DNA from: Lutraria lutraria
Lineage: Eukaryota > Mollusca > Bivalvia > Venerida > Mactridae
Length of the DNA: 64,000 nt
Reading direction: 5' to 3'
Assembly: GCA_964023205.1 (NCBI GenBank)
Contig: OZ026851.1
Span: 15,417,637-15,481,636 of the forward strand
In this document: one piece after another, positions 1-13,700 of the stretch
Layout: the number at the start of each line of letters is the position of its first letter
Position numbering within the stretch: the stretch's first letter is position 1
The notes under the pieces: generated by a model
The model's input: only the letters and a program-made list of their open reading frames with translations
Database searches by the model: none
Told to the model about the DNA's origin: nothing
Translations under genes and position numbers: made by a program

Positions 1-344
1 CTAACGAAGTCTCCGACTTTGGCTGTTTGATTATGTTTCAAGACTACATTTCCGTCCCCTATTACGTTGTATTTACAGTTAAACCGCTGAAAACCATGCA
101 TAGTCCATTCCGAACTACAGGCCCAAAGTGCGGTCTTCTTAGAATTTCAATTTTCAGAGAACTTGTTAATTGATAAATTCTTGAGTTCGGTTTTCGGGAA
201 TTTTACTGTTTTACATCTTTAAACAATGATTATTGTTTTCAACACAACATTTTTCAAGCTCTTTTATAACAGTGTAAGCTCAATTGAATTTCAAAGAAGG
301 CTTTCTTGATGAATTTATTTGATTTCATTCCGCTGTTGTTTTTT
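1..344. other. Left-edge intron or upstream sequence, nothing recognised
   Basis: AT-rich sequence with no long open frame, no convincing splice-site pair and no recognisable repeat. It is presumably intron of the same gene, because the first exon seen downstream is entered in phase 1. Confidence 0.4.
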
Positions 345-1605
345 AGCTCACATGTCACAAAGTGACAGGGTGAGCTTTTAGGATTAGTCTTCGTCAGGCG
401 GGCGGTGTGCGTTGTCAAACTTTATGTTGTGCACACACTAGGAGCCACATTTTCTCAATATTAGCAAAACTGGGTCAGAACGTTAATATCGACAAGATCT
501 CGGACGAGTTCGATATTGGGCCATTTGGGGTCAAAAACTAGGTCACCAGGGCCAAATAAGGGAAAACCTTGTGAACACTTTAGAATCACTGTTTTGATTG
601 GATCTTCATGAAACTTTGTCAGAATGTTTATTTTAATAACATGTAGGTCAAGTTTGATAATGGGTCATTTCCGGTCAAAAACTAGGTCACTAGGGCAAAT
701 TGCTGGAAAACCTTGTGAACACTCTAGAAGTCACTGTTCTGATTGGATCATCATGAAACCTTGTCAGAATGTTTGTCTTCATTATATCTTGGACGAGTTC
801 GAACATGGGTCATCTTGTGTCAAAAACTAGGTCGCTAGGCCAAATCTTATGAAAAACCATGTTAACACCGTAGATTTCACATTTATAATTGGATCTTTGT
901 CAAAACAATTGTTTTAATAATATAACTGTCAAATACAAATATGGGTCATCTGGGGTCAATAACTAGGTCACCAGGTCAAATCTTAGGAAAACTTTGTTAA
1001 CAATGTAGATATTACAGTTTTGATTGGATCTTCACCAAACCTTGTTTGCCTCAATGATATGTGGGTCAAGGTTGAACATGGGTCAGCCGGGGTCAAAAAC
1101 TGGGTCACAAGGTCAAATCTTAGGTAAAAATCTTGTAAAAGTTCTAAATGTCATCTTAGTTTTTATTGGATCTTGGCCAAACCTTGTCAGATTGTTTGTC
1201 TTAATGATATTAAGGACAAGTTAAAATTTGGGTCACCTAGGGTCAAAAACTAGGTCATGAGGTCAAATCTTTGGAAAACATTATTAACACTGTAGATGTC
1301 AAATTTTGATTGTATCTTCACCAAACTTTGTCTGAATGTTTGTCTTAATGATATGTAAGACAAATTCGAAAACTAGGTCATGAGGTCAAATCTTAGGAAA
1401 CCTTGTCTATGCTGTAGTTTTCATGGTTTTGATTGGATCTTCGCCAAATTTTGTCAGAATGTTTGTCTTATTTATATGTAGGACAAGTTCTAACATTGGT
1501 CATCTGGGGTCAAAAACTAGGTCATTGGTTCAAAACAATATTTTAATGAGTGAACAGTGATTGTCGTGTGAGCGATATAGGGCCATCTTGGCCCTCTTGT
1601 CTTGT
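345..1605. repeat. Dispersed element with internal ~140-bp tandem array
   Basis: About eight diverged copies of a unit of roughly 140 bp are marked by GGTCAAAAACTAGGTCA-like phrases near 530, 673, 815, 953, 1089, 1240, 1370 and 1507. Each is followed by ACCTTGT..GTAGATGTCA and GATTGGATCTTC phrases. The array is bounded on the left by a segment starting near TTAGCTCACATGTCAC and on the right by GAGCGATATAGGGCCATCTTGGCCCTCTTGT. A second copy of that right terminus lies at 20898. This looks like a transposon with an internal satellite; the small open frames inside it are not genes. Confidence 0.75.
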
Positions 1606-1714
1606 TTTTTTTTTGCAAGAAAAATTGACAAATTAAATTCTGTTGCTTTTGCAAGAAATTTTGAATTATTCTGTTGTTTATGCCATGGTTGTGTTAATCT
1701 GCCATGTTTTACAG

Positions 1715-1741
1715 GTAGAATAGTACCTGGTGTTCCCGAAA
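1715..1741 (+). CDS. Linker microexon, 27 nt (phase 1-1)
   Basis: A TTTTACAG acceptor and a GTAAGT donor flank 27 bases. Read in phase 1 they encode a split codon, then RIVPGVPE, then one base that joins the next exon as Asn. The frame then continues into the VWA1 exon. Length and phase both fit a skippable linker like those at 5123 and 13461. It is the most 5' coding segment I can support. The alternative is a chance splice-site pair; transcript data are lacking. Confidence 0.5.
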
Positions 1742-4700
1742 GTAAGTTGTAAACACTGTGCAATGATTTCTTCTATATTCATTGTTTGTCACAAACAGTT
1801 GCACACCAATATTGAATTGTTGTTTTGTTGCTCTTTTTGTTCACATCACTATTTTGGTCATGTGATGTTTAGCAGAGTATATCACCATGTATAACTATGT
1901 TATATATTTACTTTGTTTGTGTGTCTTTAACATTGTTTCATTGAGCCATTATGTCATATCTATTGGAGAATCTGTTTGCTTTTAGCAGACCTTTATTGTT
2001 TACATTCGCGTCCTATATACAATGTTTTATGAGAGTAGTGAACATATTATATACATGTATTTATTTATATTTGGTGGGTGGGTAAGACAGACCATTTCCC
2101 ATTCAATTTTGGAACCCCATAAAAGTATAGACATTACATGAATATTGCTTTACCATCCCATCTGTATGATTAACCATTAACATGTTTAGATATGTTATGT
2201 TAGATATGTTATAGAGTATAATGTCCTTAACATTGGCTTACCTTAGAGTATAACAAGCGCACCAACACTGTAAGTAGCTAACATTTCATATTTCCAGACC
2301 AAAAATCTACTTGTGGTAGTACAACATTTGATTTGGCAATTGTTCTTGATGCATCAACGAGTGTACAGCCTGATAGATGGCAAACAGTATTAGCCGGTGT
2401 ACAAAAACTAACACATGACTTAGATATTGACGGCGGTAACATACGTATGGCATTAGTGGTTTTCAGTGAGAAAGCAACAGTTAGGTTCTATTTAGATTCA
2501 TTCACAAACCATGATGATTTAATTCGGAACTTGTCCGCTACACCTTATGCGTACGGACGGACGAACACTGCTGCTGCATTGAGATTGTTGCGAACAGAAA
2601 TTTTTGAAGAGCGCAATGGTGATAGGCCTGATATACCAAATGTTGCTATTCTTGTAACGGATGGAGAGTCTAATATAAATAATGGAAGCACCATACCTGA
2701 GGCAAACTTAGTACGTCAACATGGAATAGCTCTATATGCCATCGGTATAGGGTTAACAACTACAGCCGAACTTGATGGTATTGCAGGAAGCATTTCTAAC
2801 CGTTATTTTATTGATGACTTTGACGAATTGGAAGCCAAACTGGAAGCCGTATTCAAAACGCTTTGCCCCGGTAACAAAAACAAAGTGTATGCATCTCTTT
2901 GTGCTGATAAACTTATAATGCTTTGTCTTTGAAAGCCAGCTCTCGGTTTAGTAACAACAGACTTGTATGTAAAATATTCCGGATCTAAGAAAAGGGATGC
3001 ATGCATATAACATTCGCTGTACCTCTCTATATTCTGTATAGAATGCTGGCATGTTTCTCTACAAGTCATGTGACCTAGCACTTCTTATCGTCACTACTCT
3101 CCTGCTCATCTGACTTTCCTGTTACCTTGCCTATATATATATTCTATATATCTACATCAATATGTGTTGCATGTAGTATCACAATTCTACTAGTACTGGT
3201 AAGGTAATGCTTTCACAAAACAGCTTCACAAATTATATACCCAGACACAATCTCTCTTCATCTATACGTAGAAGTATTTTCCTAGTTTACCTATGGTAGA
3301 AACTTTTTTATTTCAGCTTAAATTTACATCTCTTTTAGGCTTATCAGCTACATGTAGATGTAATAGTAGTCTCAAGTAAATATATGCCAACATAGTTTCT
3401 ATCTATGCCAACATGTTCTGTTTGTTTTACAACAGATGATTAAATGTCTTTGAATTTTCAATAGATTATGGGTATATATCTATCTTTGAGGACTTACATC
3501 TAATATTACTTAGATTTTATTTTTTTTAAAAACACCTATTTTAACATACTGTTCAACAATTACTATTGAGAAACAGTACAGTTGATACAAAACATTTTAC
3601 ATACTGACAGCACTGTGTGCTTTTAATGTTGATACCATTTCTTTGTATGCAATCCAATACATACACACATATTTATGTGCAAACCAGCTTTAGGCACTGT
3701 ATATTTGATTCTGTATTAATATGTGAATTTTGCATGCTTTAAGTTGAGCCCTTTACTTATAGCAACATGCAGCTTCTGAGTCAAATATGTTAATCTGCTG
3801 CACGGATAACATGAAGGATGAAAAACATGCTAAATGTATTGCTAGCGAACCAGGGATATTTGCGAATGTCTGCAAGCCAGCGATCTGAAAACATTGCAAG
3901 AGCTAGCAGCAAGGATGTCTTGAAAAGAAACTGTGTGGACTTCCTGTGTTGTCAAGAAGTCAGCTCTGCGCTGCCAGCCGGTGATGGGGTGTTTTTGGTT
4001 TAAAAGACTGACCTTTAAGTGATGTTACGATTTATGATTTATTCCAGTGTGTTCAAGCTCCAAGCTGGATATAGTATTTGCCTTGGATTCGTCTACTAGT
4101 ATGGGTAGAGCCAACTTCAGTCTTATGCTTAAAGCTACAAAAGCTTTCATTTCCAGCCATGATGTAGATAGTGGTGACACCCGGGTTGGAATCGTGGTCT
4201 ATAATTCACAGTCAATAGTACATTTTCACCTTAATAAATACCAAACAGAAAGTGACGTGTCTAAAGCAATAGATAAGATTCAATACACAGCAGGAAGTAC
4301 TAATACATCTGGTGCAATAAAAGTCTTGCGAAAGGAAATGTTTCGTACACGGCATGGCTCTCGGGAAGATGCAGCTCATATCGGAATCATCGTTACAGAT
4401 GGCATTTCGAACATTGACTATCATAGGGTTAAACATGAATCAACCAAAGCCAGACGAGAGAACATCACTCTGTTAGCAGTAGGTGTTGGTCTGAATAACA
4501 CGCAAGAGTTGGATGATATAGCTGGAAGACGCGAGCACAGACTTACAATTAAAACTTTTAGCGATTTAGAAATAGAGCTGGACATTTTTTTCCGATCTTT
4601 GTGTAATGGTAAGGAAGTCTTCTTCCTATAAAACATCCTTCATTCTATGGCAAAAGTTTTTCACTGTCTAATTGATTTAAAAACTAAGAACCAAAAACAT

Positions 4701-7700
4701 TATTTATAATTCTTAAATTCCTTAAATTTATATTTTTGTGTCATTGCTTACCATCCATAACGACCCATATAGTCATTTGATGCTCGCTAAATTTAGACTG
4801 ATTATTCCTTGAAAATTGGTTGATTTTTCTCCCCATGTGCAGAAGTTGCCAGTTCCTACAGTGGAGCGGTATATAAGTTAGTACTTCTTAGAATACAGTC
4901 CAGGAAAACTGGTTTGGTGAACAGGTTGCAATATAATAACTGAAGAATTTATGAAAAACAGTGTTACATTGTAAACCCAAATAAATAAATAAATTTACAT
5001 ATACATTTAAATGATATTTCTTACGATATTGTAATAGCTTCTTTCTGTGTAAATATCACTGCTTAAAATATACTTATATGGTTGAGATTTATACTCATAT
5101 GGTAAACTTGTTTAATTTCTAGACGTAGTGACCTTGGCTGATTTACCAAGATTGTGTAAGTAATAAAAAATGAATAATTCTATAAAGTACAATGACCGTC
5201 TAAGTTAAATTCCATAAGTTTATTATTAATTTTAACTACAGGCATTTTAATTTAAACAAATATATTTTATGCTTATTACAAGCTAAGTGTTAAGCCTTAA
5301 ATGGATCTGAAATTTTCATGTATTTCCAAAGTCTTGAGTTTATTTTTAACATAACTTAATTGATCTTGTATCAATTAATGATTTTGTTCAATGAAGATAA
5401 TTGATCTCAAAACACCTGCTGCTAACAGAATAATTGTTATTCATCAGCTTGTGGACAAATTCACTTGGATTTGATATTCACCTTTGACCTATCAGAACAT
5501 GTATCAGACAGTGACTTTCAAAGCGTGATTAAAGTAGTAAGAAGTTTTACTGAGGCCACCGATGTCGATGCAGGAAAAGTCAGAGTAGGACTTCTGTCGT
5601 ATGATCAGTTTATCGTTCATTTAAATTCTTACTCATCAAACAAAGATGTTTCCAATGCTATAACAAGCATGAAGAAACCGACTCAAAGATTTTCTGATGG
5701 ACTTTCTTATTTGAGAAATGTAATGTTAACTCCATATTTTGGTGACAGAGAAAACGTCACTAATTTAGTAATCATCATAACTGATGGCCAAGCCAGGTTC
5801 ACTTCAAGAATTATGAAAGAGGGTATAAAAGATCTGAAGTCGGACGGTTCCCGTGTTATGCTACTGGGTGTAGGAATACCTAAGATAGTGACGCAGGAGT
5901 TTTATAATGTAGCCGACTTTGCTGCAACAGATAATGCATTAACAGTGAAAGATTTCAACAACCTCCATCTTAATCTGGATGTTCTTTATGAAGATGTCTG
6001 CATGGGTAAAATTGGTGTAAAAATATTGTGTTTGTTATAAAATACAACTACGTAGCTTCTTGTCTGATATACAAACTATAAAAAACTAATATATACATAA
6101 TATATTATTATATACCCAAGGCGTAACATTTTATCCGAATATGTTTGAAGACATGTTGCTATGTATTGTTATTTTGTGGGTGGGGTATTATAAACAATGT
6201 ATAGTTTTACCAAAGCAAAGCGCAAGTGCGTATTGTCATGGATAGAAAACGTAGAGCAGACTTTTTCTTTTTTAAGCCAAGCTGTATTATGTGTTTTTTT
6301 TGCGGTAACTATGTAGAGCGATTCCTGTTTTACTTCCTTCCTTTTTTATCAGACTAGCTTATCAAGCTAGGCCTTGGTGTAGGGATTTAGCTGTGCGTCA
6401 CGATACCTAATAGCGTACAATTCTGTAGAGTCGCCGGCACAATTAGTTTAGATGGCTATCCAATGCTTAAGTACAAAACATATTGTGGGTCATGGTGTAT
6501 AGCATCATACATAATATGTTGGCTTATCTCGTGAGCGATCACACAATTGGTAAAGGTGCATGCAATACTGTTAAGTTGACCTAGTTGGTGTTGTAAATAG
6601 ACCACAATTTTGCTAAAACTTTAATTGTCAAAGTGTGTAAAATGTCGTCTTTAACTGTTTACATTCGTTGTCAACGTATGTTTGTGTAAACATGTCTCGT
6701 TTCTTGTCACAAAACGCTGCGCAAGAAATATCGTTGTTGCGCCGAATGTCGTCTTATCCAATGTTTTGTGTCTGCTTTGTACGTCTATTGTTTTAACATC
6801 TGTTATAATCAGAGACTGTCGGTTATGGTAAGATGTTAACATATACGCATGCATGAATGCTTCAGTACTTCCTTTATTTCTGTAATCTTTCTGATCAGAG
6901 TAACTCGTTTAATATTAAATATTATTAATACATTTTATAAAAAATTTCCTTCCTTTAAGTTAGTCGTTTTATTTTATTTCTAATTTAATTTGCAGAACAT
7001 TCCTGTATATCATATAATAGACTTAGTAGTTTATTAATTTGTTTGTTTTTTTAGTTATTAGCTTTTTAGTCAGTTTTATTACCTTATTTTGCTTTTATAT
7101 AACATCAGTATTATAATCAATAAAACTTTTGCAAGTTGGTTACTGGGTCAACCGTTCCGTCTTTTCAACTTAGTGCTTCAATATTTTATGGGTGTATCTC
7201 AGAGGAGTCAAAACTTGGATATAAGTTATATTATACCTTAAAGTCCAATCTGTGAACAAAGGTAACAACATGAATTGATAAAATAAGGTCATTTTGGACA
7301 GGTGACTTTTATTCAGAGGTTGTTCAGTAAACATATTCAAAAGAGTGACTATTGCTCAAAGGTGACCTTTACCTGCAGTTTACTATATACTTAATTATAA
7401 TTCTACTTTTTTCTATTTTGATGAGTTTTTTTTTACAAAGACTGAATTAAACTTATGAAAAAATGTTAAAAATCACAAGTGACAAGTCTCTTATGGGTAT
7501 AAACCAACTTGCAAATTGTTTTATTTTAAATATATCAGTTATAAAGGTTTAGCTTGATTTTGTAGAAGTTTATTTCATTGACTTGTTATTTATGTTTAAT
7601 ACTCATTTGTACTTTAAACAGTGTGTTTGAACACCACAACAAAGCATTAACAAAATTTTGTGCTCATTTTGTTTTTCTAGTTGAACCAGCGGGCGAGTGT

Positions 7701-10700
7701 AGTCTGGGAAATACCGATCTTGTGATTATACTGGATGCCTCGACTAGTGTCACCGCTAAAAACTACGAAAAGATGAAACAGTTTACTAAAGATTTGCTGG
7801 CAAATGCTGACATTGACTCAGGTTTTAGACTTTGTCTTTCTCTGTATAACTAAATACACCCATTAGCACATTTTGAATTTAGTAATATAGAACAATTGAT
7901 CAAATGATTGTAAAATATAAGAAATATATTCTATTTGCTCTAAAACAATGCCTTTTTTAGCCAGATCTCGTAAAAATGTCGTCAGATGCTTTTTCTTATT
8001 TTTGCAATATTATTGAAAAAAATACTCATTATACTGTGCTATATTTCTTTATGTACTTCCTGATTAAAAATGAAAATTTTGGAATGTTTATAATGAAAGT
8101 AAAAGTCAAATTCATTGATAAGACATCGTTCTAGGTAAAATAAGACCTACCTTAATTTTAACATACAAAAAGCTAATGGGGTTTTAATACACCCGATCGG
8201 CTCTGATGACGGAAAAGTTTTGGGTTTTAGAACCAGCCATGTCACATATTTTGCAATGACATTTGAAAAATAATGAACCCAAAGACATTTCACACTTAAT
8301 TCTGATTCACACATCATCCTGAAATGTTAATGAACGATTCTAGAATACGAGGGAGCGGGTTAGGACTGGTAGATTCATCTGGAGCACTTTCTAGGTCAAT
8401 AGTGCAATGTTTATATTACTGATACATTGATACATAGTGCATAAAACTCCATGCTAGCTTAACGTACTGACCCTCTTGATGACATAAAAAAGTCTTTTCT
8501 GACAGAATTATTGATATTAATGTGAATCAAGGCATATAAATAATGTTTGTTTCTGGTTACATGCTCATTTGTTTGCTTTTTAAAGCTCGTAGAAAGTTAA
8601 AAACAATGAGACAGAAGATTCCACAGGCCTAATTGGAGAAATTAGGCATTACCAGAAACAAACATTTTTTTCATGCCTTACCAAATTTGAAAATGGAAAG
8701 AAAATGTTGTCAGGAAAATTTTTCAAATCTGCCTTTTTTCATTTAGGGGGCTGCATTCTATTCTTCATGTATAGAAAAAAATCTAAATTCAAAAAGTTTA
8801 AAGAATAGAACAGATATTTGTCAAAACTTGAATTAATGTGTTGTTATTGTAGGAGCCGTCAGGGTGGGTATACTTATATACAGCACTGATGTAGAAGTAC
8901 AATTTCAACTGAATGAATATAAGACAAAAGGTGAAGTGAACGCGGCCATAGATAAAATACCATACATCTATGGTAGTACAAACACCGCCGATGCTTTGTT
9001 AACTATGAGTAGTCAGATGTTTACTACGACAAATGGTGACCGAGCCGGAGTACCAAACACTTGTATTGTTGTTACTGATGGTGTATCTAACATCAACTCT
9101 AGACGGACAATCAAAGAAGCAGAAGTAAGTATAAATCACACATTTTTAGTCTGTTTTCAAGGAAAAAGTCAAATATTGTGACCACTGCATGGTCTGCTTC
9201 AGTATCTACATCATGCAAGATCTTTAGTATAGCTCATAACGCAGAAACTATAAGAGGTAGCAACATGAAACTTCATAGGTTGATAGATCTCACTGAGGCG
9301 CCATTGTCACCAATTGTGGCAATCTTGGCGTCACTTGTGGTGCCCTTGTTAGTTTCAAGTAACTGAATCCATGTCTCTTTATGTGCGAAAGTTGGCAGTT
9401 GCTTACGGAGGTTGGATTAAATTGTTTTTACTTTTTGTCCTGTGATTAAAATCATTAGACCCCAAATTCAAATTCCACTTGAGCCAGAAAAATTACCCAG
9501 CAGCAAGCCTTGCCATATGATCTTAACTGTTGGTGCGACTTTAATGTAACAAATTTTAGAAAATACATTAATTATAGAAGAACATTCTGCTATCATATAT
9601 TGCAAAATTTAGATGGGAACATTCCTCCATCTTCATGTAGGCATGGAGGAACATTCCTCTATCATAGAGGAATGTTACCCCAACTAGTGTTGAAAAAGGA
9701 CATCTTGAATTTCCTTTATTATTCTGGAACGGCTTCTTAGTGGTATACATTTATATTAACAGGCAGCAAGAGGCAAAGACATACACATATATGCCGTCGG
9801 TATTGGTCTCCAAGATACGAGAGAATTGGATGGAATAGCATCCAAACCTGTATCAGAAAATAGTTTCAATGTCAAAGCATTCGATGAATTGAAGGGATTA
9901 GATAAGAAAATATTCTCAGCAATTTGTCCAGGTAAGCAAGTTCTATATTTGGTGAAAATTTGCTTCACAACTTTGTATCCACAAGAAATGTTTAACCAGA
10001 GCACAGGCACTAGAATGCTGGCAAATATTGCTTCACCAAATAAATGATTATAATGGAAAATTAGTAAAAAGTGAGTCATTGACAACTTAGAATCTGAATA
10101 TTATTATGCCCCCATTTGTAGAAAAGGTGGTATATTGACTTGCACATGTTGGTTGTTCCGTCCGTAGCCAAAACTTGTCCTGACAAAATCTAGAGAAATA
10201 TTTGGCCTAAGCTTCTCAGATTTGGTTTGGAGGTTGGTCATTACATGTACATGACTCCTATTGATTCTTAGGTCAATATGTCAAAGGTCAATATCAAACT
10301 ATCTAGTTGGCCTTTCGGGGGCATCCATGTTTCACATAATATGCTTCTAGCTTTCATGAATTCTTTCTGTTACAGTCTCTTTTCACATCTATCAATATAA
10401 GTGATGTTGTCAAGATCATTAATACAATTGTTTTTATACTCCTTATTTTAAATAGACAAAGAGGTTGCACTTAGTAAGTAAAGGTCAAGATGCTGCATTC
10501 CCCCATCACCATATTTTATTCACATTGCTTGGCTATTGAATCTTTTGACTTATATTATTTGTGTCACATGATATGATGCATCAGTCATTTATTTACATAA
10601 CTCTTCCTGATTACTTATAATGCTTGCATAATCCATTTGCTAAGCTTTGCATTTAAACTTTGCGCTTATTCTGGCATGGTATTTAAATGTGTCTCCAGCC

Positions 10701-13700
10701 TCTTACTTTGTCACTAGTGATCGGATTGAGAAAATATTTAGCACAAGTGATAATAATGAGGTGGCAGGTCACCATATTACTACCACAAAGATCAAGGTCA
10801 CTAAAGCCCTTTGAACTTTGTGCTTTTTGTCTGTGTGAGTAAAAAGATGGTATTGAATCTTATCCAGACTGCTCTGAACAGCTATAATGGGATTTGGAAA
10901 TATATGACATAAATTATCACTATAATGAGGCAACATGTAGCATCTTGAGAGAATTTCAAAGATCTCTGTGGCAGGCTGTACTCTATAGAACAATTCCATT
11001 CCAAATTTTACAAACTACCAATTTTCATGTACACACTTTTAAGTTCAATAACATTGCTTTATGGACAAATATCACAAAACTTAAGGTTATATGCATGTGG
11101 AGCTGATTTTTAATCATTATGTGTTGGTTTGGTGAGAAAAGCTTGGATTTTTATTACCTAATGTGATGATGTATTACTATTGTCAAAGCTGATCCAATCA
11201 GTTATTGATATCACTTGCTGAGCTTAATATGCTGACTTTGAATATATTAAGATGTCAACTGCATGGCTTTATTGAATTGCTACAATTACCAAGACAGATT
11301 TATTAAAATGTGTGGCTGCAAGATCTGGACTCCATTAAAAAGCTCAGCACTGAGGTCATGTTAAATGTAAAATTAATGTAACAACTTGATTGTGTTTACT
11401 ATATACCTCTACAGGTACATCATCCAATGAAAGCCTGTCATTTTGTGACAATGTTCAAACTGATCTAGTGTTTCTCTTGGATGTATCAACGAGTGTCACT
11501 GAGAATAACTTTGTTAGAATGCTTCAGTTTTGTAAAGACATATTAGAGGGTGCTGATATTGAAACTGACTTAGTAAGAGTGGGTGTTGTACTGTTTGGCA
11601 CTAGCGCAGAAGTTCAGTTTAATTTAAACTCATTCAGTACAAAAACTGACATATTTAATGCTATAGATGAAGTGCCTTATTTGAATGGCAGCACAAACAT
11701 AGCAGATGCTTTACAAGTCGGTCGAGATATGTTTGAACTTGACAAAGGAGATAGGCCTAATGCTGATAATGTTATTGTTTTGATAACTGATGGAATTTCC
11801 GATGTAAAGGCTCATTTGACTATACCTGAAGCAATCAAAACGCGGTCAAATGGGATACACATATATACCATTGGAATCGGTCTTTCCGATGCTCGGGAAC
11901 TTGAGGCTATAGCATCTATGCCATATTCTGAAAATAGTTTTGCTCTGCAACGTTTTGAAGAACTGGCAGATCTGTCAGATAGTTTATTTTTCTTTGAGTG
12001 TCCAGGTAAAAAATTTGTCCCAGGAATGCTCAGAATAGAATTTTTACTCTCACTCAGATACTCTATCTTTATCTTTGAATATTATTTTCAGATTCTCTGA
12101 ACTTCCATAATTTTGGGACAGATATTTAATCAGTCAATTGAAATATCGCTCATCTTCAATGAATGATTGATTTTAATTAGCTTTTCTGCTTCTTTATCTG
12201 ATATCAATGTGATGCATGCGACCTTGAATTTTATTTTTGACCAAGAGTTAGTTAGTTTGTAGAACTTATCGTAGACCAAAAAAATGTTTATGGTTATCTG
12301 GACTGCCCTTTTTATAGGCACCTTTTTGTAACCTTTAAGTTTCAAATTGAAATTCCAAGATGAAAAGATTTTGAAGGCAAAATAGACATCTTTTTTCGCC
12401 AAAGGTTTAGAAATTAAATATAAAAGATTTCTGAAACAGACATTCAGTCAAACTTGTGTTTGTTGCCACCTACAAGTAAAGGCCACCCTTTGAATAAAGG
12501 CCATTCTTTTAAATACCATCATTGGTTATTAAGAACAAAATGACCTAATTTTTCTTACCTTAATTGGGCCGAAGGATGGTCTTTATTCACAGATTTAATT
12601 GAGTGTACCAGCCATAATCTTTTATTCAAGTAACACATATTAAGCATGACTTTTTTATCTAGATTTATAGAATATCTACATAACAATAGTATGCTGCTGT
12701 TGATGTCTGTATAACTTGTACTGTCAAACCTGTGAACAAAGGCCACCCTAGCTTGTGATAGACAAAATGTGACCTTTATTGATTGGTGGCCTTTATTTGG
12801 GTCATTTTGTTCTAAAAAATGGCCACTAACCCAGGTTTGACTGTAAAGTTAAAAAATATAGATGTGTCACAACTGAATACTGAAATAACAGGTAGCAACA
12901 TGAAACAACATAGGTGGATAGATCTCACTGAGGCGGTGAACAGACAAATGTTGGTACTGCTTGTGGTGCTCTTGTATGTCTATTGATGAGCTTGATTTTA
13001 CACATAATTTTAGATAATATTTATAGGTGTCCGGATCAAAAAGATTCATGATTGTGTTTGCTAGCTATAACTTATGGAACATCCCTCATTCACAGATCTT
13101 GCCACAAACTTACTTCAGTAGCTCCATAGATGTTTAAGACAGTATAAACATTGAAAATCATACAGTTATTGTTTAATTGGATTTATTCTATTATTATGGA
13201 TCTATATTTTATTGGTAATTTTGAATATTTTCAGACATAAACAAACAATGATATTTTATAGGTCACTTTGGTGAATTATAATTTTTCCTTGCCACTAAAA
13301 TTTAAAGACACTAAATAAATTAACTGGACAGTTATTTTTCTCATTATTCTAGTACAGTAAATTGCTACATGTATGATATATAATATATAGGTGTGATTTA
13401 TTTGATAAACATTGTGTTGGTATATATAATACTATTATTTATTTTCTTATGATATTTCAGCTACCACTGCAGCCCCTTCCAAAGGTATGTACCAGCGTTT
13501 GCGTAATGTGCATGAATATTAAATATTTCTATACCTTAGGATGGAAGTCTATTCTGGTTAATGTTTCGGTGATTTTTTTAAATTCGGTTGTTACTTGTCA
13601 TTTTTTATTTTACGGGAAATACACATTCAAATTTGAACAAACTAATCAATGACTTGTTACTAAGCATCTTGTTATCAATGGTACCATTTTTATTAATTAA

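Noticed and set aside
4843..4868. Possible linker microexon between VWA2 and VWA3 (GTGCAG..GAGCG|GTATAT)
   Set aside because: The stretch belongs to the SINE family 2 body (CCACATGTGGAGAAGTTACTGG), repeated at other sites, so its splice-like ends come from the repeat.
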